Of a DNA stretch of 11,668 bases, positions 1 to 5,605 are shown piece after piece; within the stretch, counting starts at the first letter, position 1, and every line of letters starts with the position of its first letter. Both the position numbers and the translations under genes were made by a program. Below the pieces are notes generated by a model. The model was not told where the DNA came from, did not search any database, and saw only the letters and a program-made list of their open reading frames with translations. This DNA is from CAZIWJ01 sp964542855 (GTDB lineage Bacteria > Bacteroidota > Bacteroidia > Cytophagales > Cyclobacteriaceae): contig CAZIWJ010000110.1 in NCBI GenBank assembly GCA_964542855.1, forward strand, positions 1-11,668. The letters are read 5' to 3'.

Positions 1-161
1 TATTGAGTTAACATTTATGCCGAAAGTCCAACAATGATTACAAACAAACGGGTATTAATTTTTAGATACTATATTACGCAGTGATGAGATAGGAAAGCTT
101 ATAAAATTTACCGAGAATAACTTTGTTATTTCTTTTAAAACAAACCATTCAGTTAAAGAAC

Positions 162-206
162 GAAAAGCCCTGTGCGGTCAAATCTGCCACGATAAGCGGG
201 CTTTTC
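162..206. terminator. Possible bidirectional hairpin terminator
   Basis: A 9-bp perfect stem (GAAAAGCCC at 162-170 with GGGCTTTTC at 198-206) encloses a 27-base loop. The A- and T-rich ends of the arms give short T-runs on both strands, so it could stop transcription from either side. On the minus strand it lies about 100 bases past the stop of the 3-hydroxyanthranilate dioxygenase. The loop is long and the T-run is mostly inside the stem, so this is moderate evidence only. I see no gene in bases 1-161. Confidence 0.45.
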
Positions 207-309
207 TACCTAAACTTATTGATAATGGTTTACAGTATTTTCAACCGATTAAAGAATTTACCCTTAACAGTTACTCGCAGGCTGGTGATATCTTGTTCAT
301 ACAAACCAA

Positions 310-864
310 CTAGTGTTCTTGAATCGTCGCTTCTAATGCGCTATGGTCCAGTTTAGGGTCCATCACTGCACCGCAATTATTACAGGTGCGTAATTCTTCC
401 GAACTATTGAACTTATTAATGATCGGTGGCAGTTGTTCTACGATGTTTTCCAATGGAAAGTACTCCTCGTACAGCTTATTACCACAATGCTCACAGTACC
501 AAATCATACCATCCGTGTGGGAAATATCCCGTTTGCGCTCAATTACCAAACCAATGGTATTGGCCGGTCGTCGAGGACTATGTGGCGTTTTGGCGGGAAG
601 TAGAAAAATTTCTCCTTCGTGGATTACAATGTCCTTTATTTCACCATTTTCTCTCACTTTCAATAAAATATCACCTTCCAGTTGAAAGAAAAATTCTTCT
701 GTTTCATTGTAGTGGAAGTCTTTACGCGAGTTAGGCCCGCCAACCACCATGATAATAAAGTCGTCGGTATCCTGGTAAACCTGCGCATTGCCAACCGGTG
801 GCTTAAGGATATCGCGATGTTCTTCAACCCACTTTCTCAGATTATAAACGTCAGGAATATGCAT
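310..864 (-). CDS. nbaC: 3-hydroxyanthranilate 3,4-dioxygenase
   Basis: This cytosolic cupin dioxygenase opens the ring of 3-hydroxyanthranilate, giving the semialdehyde that cyclises to quinolinate; it is a step of tryptophan breakdown and de novo NAD synthesis. The 184-residue length fits the bacterial family. The expected Fe(II) ligands are visible as His51, Glu57 and His95, with substrate-binding arginines at 47 and 99 and a glutamate at 109. The C-terminus carries the second, rubredoxin-like metal site: CxxC at 124-127 and CxxC at 161-164, as in the Cupriavidus enzyme. The ATG at 864 gives the usual short N-terminus before the KPPVGN motif. It is transcribed divergently from the flavoprotein gene at 1146. 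No other kynurenine-pathway gene is in view. The family call is firm; the symbol (also called haaO) follows bacterial usage. Confidence 0.95.
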   Translation of the reverse strand: MHIPDVYNLRKWVEEHRDILKPPVGNAQVYQDTDDFIIMVVGGPNSRKDFHYNETEEFFFQLEGDILLKVRENGEIKDIVIHEGEIFLLPAKTPHSPRRPANTIGLVIERKRDISHTDGMIWYCEHCGNKLYEEYFPLENIVEQLPPIINKFNSSEELRTCNNCGAVMDPKLDHSALEATIQEH

Positions 865-1062
865 ATTGTAGAGTTTAAGTAATTGTGTTCTTTAACTATC
901 TTCAACAAAAGCCTCACCCGGTTTTGTTTCTTTCCAGATTAATCTTTGGTTTGGATGAACTTGTATTTTAAACAAAGTAGCCGGAATACGATTTTCTATT
1001 AAATAACCCATTACACCTATTAATTCCTACTTAGGTAGTTTTCATTGCTTTTACATTGATTG

Positions 1063-1078
1063 TAAGAGCATAAGAGCA
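1063..1078. repeat. Tandem 8-base duplication in a divergent promoter gap
   Basis: TAAGAGCA occurs twice back to back at 1063-1070 and 1071-1078, about 70 bases before the start of the flavoprotein gene, inside the 281-base gap (865-1145) between two divergent genes. The gap must hold promoters for both directions, but I could not find a convincing pair of promoter boxes there. The duplication could be a regulator site or chance. Confidence 0.3.
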
Positions 1079-1145
1079 GAAGAATTCTTAAATTAGCCAT
1101 GCGTTACAAAACATGTAATACAACCATAACCAAAGTATTTTTAAC

Positions 1146-2489
1146 ATGTCCGACAGTCAGAATATTATTTCCCGAATTCCCAACAACGGTAAACCGCGGA
1201 TCATCATCATTGGCGGTGGTTTTGCAGGAATTCAACTGGTGAAAAGTTTAAGCGGAACCGACACACAGATAGTTATGCTCGACCGGAATAACTACCATAC
1301 CTTTCAGCCCCTGCTTTACCAGGTTGCTACTTCCGGCCTGGAGCCTGATTCTGTTGCTGGTCCGCTGCGAAAAGTATTTGAGAACCAGAAAAACTTTTAC
1401 TTTCGCATGGCGAACGTGGAGTATGTGGATACTGATCAGCAAAGTGTAATTACCAACATCGGTACGCTCGTCTACGATTATCTGGTCATTGCTACCGGTA
1501 CCCGCACCAATTTCTTTGGCAATGAGAACGTTGAGCGGCTTTCTTTCCCCTTAAAGCAGGTTCCACAGGCTCTGAACCTGAGAAGCCACATTCTTCAGAA
1601 TTTCGAGAAGGCCGTACTACTGGAAGACGAAGAGGAAAAAAGCCGCCTTACCAACTTTGTAGTGGTAGGTGGAGGTCCTACAGGTGTTGAAGTATCGGGG
1701 GCACTGGGAGAATTGAAAAAACACGTGCTTCCCAAAGATTACCCGGAATTCAATTTCGACCTGATGAAAATTTACCTGTTAGAAGGAAAAGATAAAGTGC
1801 TGAGCGGGATGTCGGAAAATGCCAGTAAACGGGCACGGCAGGACCTGGAGAACAAATTCCACGTACAGGTTAATCTAAATTCCATGGTAGATGATTTCGA
1901 CGGCTACGAAGTTAAAACGAAAGACGGCCGCACGATTCCTACCGAAACGTTAATCTGGGCTGCCGGTGTTAAAGGAGTAATTATTCCCGGCCTTACCCGG
2001 GCGAATGAGGAACAGAGCCGATATGTGGTAGATGAGTATAATCGGGTGGAAGGATACGATAACGTATTTGCTATTGGCGATGTGGCAAAGATGAAAACCG
2101 GGGAGTATTCAGAGGGGCACCCCCAGGTAGCTCCGGTTGCCATGCAAATGGGCACACACCTGGGCAAAAACATCAGCCGAATGCTCCGGAATGAAAAAAT
2201 GAAGGCTTTTTCTTATTTCGATAAAGGAACCATGGCTACCATCGGGCGAAACCGCGCTGTGGTGGATATGCCAAACAAGGTACACTTCGGAGGAACCATT
2301 GCCTGGCTCATCTGGATGTTTATACACCTGTTGTATATCATTGGCTTTCGGAATAAACTGGTGGTATTCAGCAACTGGATATGGAACTACTTCACTTACG
2401 ACCGGGGTACACGGCTTATCATCCGGCCTTTCAACTACCGAAAGTTTATTTCGGATAAAAGCCGGAAAATTGAAGAGGCTACTACCTAA
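1146..2489 (+). CDS. NAD(P)/FAD-dependent oxidoreductase, type II NADH dehydrogenase (NDH-2) family
   Basis: This is a two-dinucleotide-binding-domain flavoprotein of 447 residues, the usual length for NDH-2, which passes electrons from NADH to quinone at the inner membrane face without pumping protons. The FAD Rossmann motif GGGFAG is at residues 23-28, followed by the NHHTFQPLLYQVATSGLEP-like segment. The NADH-binding motif VGGGPTGVEVSG is at 174-185. The second FAD contact, FAIGD, is at 308-312, followed by HPQVAPVAMQ, which occupies the place of the quinone-site motif. A C-terminal hydrophobic stretch (about 384-400) and an amphipathic tail fit membrane attachment. Start: ATG at 1146, with no clear Shine-Dalgarno. 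It appears monocistronic and diverges from the dioxygenase gene. Other flavoprotein roles are possible, but NDH-2 is the best fit. Confidence 0.9.
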   Translation: MSDSQNIISRIPNNGKPRIIIIGGGFAGIQLVKSLSGTDTQIVMLDRNNYHTFQPLLYQVATSGLEPDSVAGPLRKVFENQKNFYFRMANVEYVDTDQQSVITNIGTLVYDYLVIATGTRTNFFGNENVERLSFPLKQVPQALNLRSHILQNFEKAVLLEDEEEKSRLTNFVVVGGGPTGVEVSGALGELKKHVLPKDYPEFNFDLMKIYLLEGKDKVLSGMSENASKRARQDLENKFHVQVNLNSMVDDFDGYEVKTKDGRTIPTETLIWAAGVKGVIIPGLTRANEEQSRYVVDEYNRVEGYDNVFAIGDVAKMKTGEYSEGHPQVAPVAMQMGTHLGKNISRMLRNEKMKAFSYFDKGTMATIGRNRAVVDMPNKVHFGGTIAWLIWMFIHLLYIIGFRNKLVVFSNWIWNYFTYDRGTRLIIRPFNYRKFISDKSRKIEEATT

Positions 2490-2520
2490 AATCAGGATGG
2501 CCATGATTAATAAACTGGCA

Positions 2521-2565
2521 GAAAAAGGAAACGCCTACGCAAAAGCATTTGGCGGTAGCGTTTCC
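2521..2565 (-). terminator. Intrinsic terminator of the thioesterase operon
   Basis: A long imperfect hairpin lies at 2527-2565, with outer arms GGAAACG and CGTTTCC and an inner CTAC/GTAG pairing. On the minus strand it is followed by a T-run (complement of 2522-2526). It sits about 60 bases past the stop of the minus-strand gene at 2624. On the plus strand the hairpin also follows the flavoprotein stop at 2489, but without a T-run, so its main direction is probably minus. Confidence 0.7.
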
Positions 2566-2623
2566 TGATCTTTATGGTAAACAGGTTCCACTTTACTGCT
2601 AATCTTACCTTACGACTAACTAC

Positions 2624-3148
2624 CTATTCAGATAAAAATACTTCCTTCAGCAGCCTCCACAATTTTCCTTTTTTGTTTCTATCGGCTTCCAACTGGCTAA
2701 GCGGTTCCGATTCAATGATGAGTACATCGGGAATTTCTGTAAACAACTGATAGTGTTGACCGGCATAAATGGGTGAAGAAGTAAATACCAGCACCTGTTC
2801 GGGTGAAAAGTAACGTAATAATCGTTCCGCTTCGGCACTGTTCTGATCTGCCAGGGCCACATCCATAAAGTTGTAGCCGATTGCCGTTAGTATTTTTCCC
2901 AGCAGCTCTTTTTCGCTTTCGTGGATAATTTCACTACCCTCACTTTCTAAAATGATTAGCAAATTTTTCCGGTTGTCGCCGATGAAAGGAATAGCCGGTT
3001 CTTTTTCCACAGGCTGCGGAGCCGCTTCAATTTGTATTTCCACATTATCCGGTTCTGAAACATCTGCTTCAGGAACCGGGGCATCTTTCACCCTGTATAT
3101 GGGTTCATCCAGGAAAAATGGCAGAAAAGAATAGTCTTTCGGATTCAT
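2624..3148 (-). CDS. Uncharacterised protein, possibly DNA polymerase III psi (HolD)-like
   Basis: I do not firmly recognise this 174-residue soluble protein. Residues 1-20 form a conserved-looking head (YSFLPFFLDEPIYRV), followed by an acidic, proline-rich linker (about 21-52). The rest alternates strands and helices: LLIILE at 63-68, a helix around 76-90, VLVFTSS at 119-125, DVLIIESEPLSQLEADR at 141-157, and a basic KLWRLLKEV tail at 162-170. The order 'hydrophobic strands, then a leucine-rich loop, then a short N/K plus LW helix' faintly resembles HolD, the psi subunit of the clamp loader; this is inference. The ATG at 3148 is chosen because it starts 10 bases after the thioesterase stop; a longer frame opening at 3205 would run back into that gene. 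It is probably co-transcribed with the thioesterase and closed by the terminator at 2521-2565. Confidence 0.75.
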   Translation of the reverse strand: MNPKDYSFLPFFLDEPIYRVKDAPVPEADVSEPDNVEIQIEAAPQPVEKEPAIPFIGDNRKNLLIILESEGSEIIHESEKELLGKILTAIGYNFMDVALADQNSAEAERLLRYFSPEQVLVFTSSPIYAGQHYQLFTEIPDVLIIESEPLSQLEADRNKKGKLWRLLKEVFLSE

Positions 3149-3158
3149 CAACCTGTAT

Positions 3159-3686
3159 TTATTTACTTCCCATATCAAAGATAGCCCGAAGTTCGCGGGC
3201 TTCATCGGGCTTCAGCCGGCCAGCCAGGATAAGTCGCAGCTGCCTGCGGCGCAGGGCCCCGGCGTACCACTCTTTTTCCCGTTCCGTTTCCGGAACCACC
3301 TCCGGCACCACAACTTTTTTCATTTCATCGTTTAGCGCTACAAAGGTGAAGTAAGCCTGGTGGGTTTCCACAACTTTATTTTTAGGTACATCCTCGGCTT
3401 TTACATCAATATGGATCTCCATCGATGAATTAAAAGAGCGTGTTACCTGGGCTTCCAGGGTAACCACATGAGCTAGTTGAATGGGGTGCGAGAAAGATAC
3501 ATTATCTACCGAGGCTGTTACTACTTTGCTGTTCGAGTGCTTCTGGGCAGCGATAGCACTTACAATATCCATCCAGTATAAAAGGCGTCCTCCAATTAAA
3601 CCACTAAAAGAGTTGGTATCGTTAGGAAGTACCATTTCAGTCATGGTGGTACGCGATTCACTGGCATTTTTTTTTGGTCTAGACAT
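3159..3686 (-). CDS. Acyl-CoA thioesterase (hotdog fold, BACH/YciA type)
   Basis: The enzyme hydrolyses acyl-CoA to free fatty acid and CoA in the cytosol. The 175-residue protein is a single hotdog domain. The hallmark segment PNDTN at 21-25, then IGGRLLYWMD at 31-40, contains the family's catalytic Asn (22) and the conserved Gly-Gly and Asp (40) before the central helix. ASVDNVSFSHPI follows, then the strand segments typical of BACH-like enzymes. The C-terminal tail (RRRQLRLILAGRLKPDEARELRAIF) is a recurrent extension in Bacteroidota homologues and is strongly basic. Start: the ATG at 3686 is preferred over the adjacent in-frame TTG at 3689; AGGA lies a few bases upstream. It is the first gene of a two-gene minus-strand unit and diverges from the sigma factor gene. 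The exact acyl chain preference cannot be read from sequence. Confidence 0.93.
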   Translation of the reverse strand: MSRPKKNASESRTTMTEMVLPNDTNSFSGLIGGRLLYWMDIVSAIAAQKHSNSKVVTASVDNVSFSHPIQLAHVVTLEAQVTRSFNSSMEIHIDVKAEDVPKNKVVETHQAYFTFVALNDEMKKVVVPEVVPETEREKEWYAGALRRRQLRLILAGRLKPDEARELRAIFDMGSK

Positions 3687-3800
3687 CAATCCTAGTTTGA
3701 AAAGTAGTGATTAATTGAATATGTTGTAAGTAAGTAGGTAAAAAAGAAGGTGCAAACTGTTAGTTTATTCAATCCGTGTAAGTTTTTACTGCATTATTTA

Positions 3801-3808
3801 CAAATATA
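3801..3808 (-). promoter_or_regulatory. Candidate -7 box for the thioesterase operon
   Basis: Reading the minus strand, TATATTTG matches the Bacteroidota -7 consensus TAnnTTTG exactly, about 115 bases before the thioesterase start. A TTG-type -33 element at the right distance is not seen, so the call rests on one box. It overlaps an inverted repeat, CAAATA-N8-TATTTG, at 3801-3820. Confidence 0.3.
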
Positions 3809-3926
3809 GCACGCTATTTGTTGTTCATTATGTGAAGTAAGATTAACGATTGAAAAAAATCAGGTATAGTTACCAAGTACATACAATTTGCATCACATCT
3901 TGCGTTAATTAAAAGATTAGTTTCCA

Positions 3927-4526
3927 ATGAAAAAGTATTCTGTAAGCGATAGCCAGCTGGTTACCCAATATATTCAGGGCAAAGAAGCTGCATTTGAAAC
4001 CCTGGTAAACAGGCATAAATCAAGGATATACACCTCTATCTACATGATTGTTAAGGACAACTACATTGCCGAGGACATTCTGCAAGAAACGTTTGTAAAG
4101 GTGGTTAATACAATTAAGTCGGGAAGATACAATGAGGAAGGGAAGTTTTTACCCTGGGTAATGCGAATTGCCCATAACCTGAGTATCGACCACTTCCGGA
4201 AATCTAAGCGGTACCCTACAGTAGTGATGGAAGACGGGAGCCCGGTGTTTAACACCATGGACTTTGCAGTTGAATCGGCTGAGTCGCAACAAATACAGAA
4301 AGATACGCACGTTTTATTACGTCAGCTAATCAAGGAACTGCCCGATGCACAGCGGGAAGTACTGGTAATGCGGCATTACATGAAAATGAGTTTCAAGGAA
4401 ATTGCTGATGCCACCGGAGTAAGTATTAATACAGCGCTCGGAAGAATGCGCTATGCACTCATAAACCTGAAGAAAAAGTTAACTAAAATGAATATAGCCT
4501 ATGACCCAAACATTTACCCCGAATGA
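3927..4526 (+). CDS. ECF-family RNA polymerase sigma factor
   Basis: This is a sigma-70 family factor of 199 residues with only regions 2 and 4, the extracytoplasmic-function layout, redirecting RNA polymerase to a dedicated promoter set. Region 2 spans about 22-94: YIAEDILQETFVKV (46-59) is the core-binding helix, and GKFLPWVMRIAHNLSIDHFRKSKR (72-95) is the -10-recognition part. After an acidic linker, region 4 spans about 130-186, with ELPDAQREVLVMRHYMKMSFKEIADATG, then SINTALGRMRYAL as the recognition helix for the -35 element. Start: ATG at 3927; only weak purine-rich sequence precedes it. The last 26 bases overlap the start of the next gene, suggesting translational coupling. Its targets are not identifiable from here; no SnoaL-like or other C-terminal extension is present. 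Confidence 0.95.
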   Translation: MKKYSVSDSQLVTQYIQGKEAAFETLVNRHKSRIYTSIYMIVKDNYIAEDILQETFVKVVNTIKSGRYNEEGKFLPWVMRIAHNLSIDHFRKSKRYPTVVMEDGSPVFNTMDFAVESAESQQIQKDTHVLLRQLIKELPDAQREVLVMRHYMKMSFKEIADATGVSINTALGRMRYALINLKKKLTKMNIAYDPNIYPE

Positions 4527-4755
4527 TGTTCTTCGCTATGTATATGGCGAAACGAATGAGCAAGAAGCTCAAAAAATTGAAAACGCATTGTTGCTAGACG
4601 AGGAGTTAATGGAACTCCACGATCGTCTAAAGGCTTCACTTCATGTAGTTAACGAGTTTACTGAAAATAACGAAAACCTGATGCAACCATCTGATCGGGT
4701 AGTTGGTAACATTCTACAGTATTCTCGTCAACATGAGCTTGAACCTGTGAAGTAA
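4501..4755 (+). CDS. Small acidic protein coupled to the ECF sigma factor, candidate sigma regulator
   Basis: An 84-residue, acidic, probably all-helical soluble protein. The N-terminus (FTPNDVLRYVYGETNEQEAQKIENALLLDEELMELHDRLKAS, residues 5-46) resembles the opening helices of anti-sigma factors: a 'Y..GE....E...IE..L..D.EL' pattern. There is no membrane segment and no HxxxCxxC zinc site, so it is not a classical RseA- or ZAS-type anti-sigma. The ATG at 4501 lies inside the sigma gene, overlapping it by 26 bases in another frame. A terminator follows 27 bases after the stop, so the two genes form a closed unit. A role in binding or tuning the sigma factor is inference from context and pattern; it could equally be a structural or unrelated partner. 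Confidence 0.85.
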   Translation: MTQTFTPNDVLRYVYGETNEQEAQKIENALLLDEELMELHDRLKASLHVVNEFTENNENLMQPSDRVVGNILQYSRQHELEPVK

Positions 4756-4782
4756 AAGACCGGAACTTGTTAATTAATCTGG

Positions 4783-4817
4783 AAGCAGAAGTACCTGTTG
4801 GCACTTCTGCTTTTTTT
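4783..4817 (+). terminator. Strong intrinsic terminator after the sigma unit
   Basis: A perfect 10-bp stem (AAGCAGAAGT at 4783-4792 with ACTTCTGCTT at 4803-4812) has a 10-base loop and continues into a T-run to 4817. It lies 27 bases after the stop of the 84-residue gene and 64 bases before endonuclease III, so nth probably has its own promoter or depends on read-through. Confidence 0.88.
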
Positions 4818-4881
4818 ATAAAACCTAAACAGATTGCCCGTACTTGCGGTTTCTTTCGCAGGTATTGCAATGTGGTTTATT

Positions 4882-5559
4882 ATGCGTAAAAAAGAACGTT
4901 TCGAAGCATTCATTCACTATTTTTCTGAAAATCAGCCTGAAGTACAGACAGAACTAGCATACAGAGATCCTTTCGAGTTGCTGGTTGCAGTAATTCTAAG
5001 TGCTCAATGCACCGATAAACGGGTAAACATGGTTACCCCTGCCCTTTTCAGAGATTTCCCCACCCCGGAACACCTGGCTCACGCTACTTTCGACGAACTA
5101 TTCCCCTACCTTAAATCAGTATCTTACCCCAATAATAAAACTAAACACCTGATGGGTATGGGTAAGATGCTGGTAGAAGAATACAACCACACCGTACCCG
5201 CAACTAATAAGGAATTGCAGCGCTTGCCCGGCGTGGGCCGGAAAACCGCTAACGTGGTTACTTCGGTTATCTTTAACCAGCCTTCCATGGCTGTTGACAC
5301 CCACGTTTTCCGGGTTTCGAAACGGCTGGGACTGGTTACGCAAACCGCTAAAACTCCTCTGGAAGTTGAGAAACAACTGGTTCGGCATATTCCAGAAGAA
5401 TACGTTGCCCGTGCCCACCACTGGCTTATTCTTCACGGACGATACATCTGCAAGGCCCGAACCCCACTCTGTTCGGAATGCGGGCTTACTTCAATTTGTG
5501 CCTACTACACCCGGGAAGAAAAGAAAAAGCAGAAGAAAGCTACGCGGCAGGCACAGTAA
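4882..5559 (+). CDS. nth: Endonuclease III (DNA glycosylase/AP lyase)
   Basis: A base-excision-repair enzyme that removes oxidised pyrimidines and cuts the abasic site. At 225 residues it has the normal length. The helix-hairpin-helix LPGVGRKTANVV (115-126) contains the catalytic Lys121, and VDTHVFRV (138-145) contains the catalytic Asp139. The C-terminal 4Fe-4S cluster ligands are Cys190, 197, 200 and 206 in the classic C-x6-C-x2-C-x5-C spacing. A lysine-rich tail follows. Start: the ATG at 4882 gives MRKKERFEAF, matching the family N-terminus; an ATG at 4870 has a better-placed AGG and would add four residues. It heads a plus-strand run with comEC, whose reading frame is open well into this gene. 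The function is firm. Confidence 0.95.
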   Translation: MRKKERFEAFIHYFSENQPEVQTELAYRDPFELLVAVILSAQCTDKRVNMVTPALFRDFPTPEHLAHATFDELFPYLKSVSYPNNKTKHLMGMGKMLVEEYNHTVPATNKELQRLPGVGRKTANVVTSVIFNQPSMAVDTHVFRVSKRLGLVTQTAKTPLEVEKQLVRHIPEEYVARAHHWLILHGRYICKARTPLCSECGLTSICAYYTREEKKKQKKATRQAQ

Positions 5560-5605
5560 AAATCGGGATAATTATTATATTCCCGTAATCAACAAACAAC
5601 TAGTT

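Noticed and set aside
123..356. A 77-codon plus-strand frame at the left end.
   Set aside because: It starts with TTG, runs through a hairpin and into the antisense of the dioxygenase, and shows no recognisable domain.
3149..3205. Longer start for the 174-residue protein (adds 19 residues).
   Set aside because: It would overlap the thioesterase coding end; the ATG at 3148 lies just after that stop and gives the conserved-looking head.
4834..4881. In-frame hydrophobic extension upstream of endonuclease III (TTG start at 4834), which would look like a membrane anchor.
   Set aside because: The family begins at the ATG at 4882 (MRKKERF), TTG is a weak start with no ribosome site, and the extension directly follows the terminator.
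5294..5605. N-terminal extension of comEC overlapping nth in another frame (104 codons).
   Set aside because: The translation is charged and low in conserved features, has no ATG, and comes before the known family N-terminus; it is an open shadow of nth.
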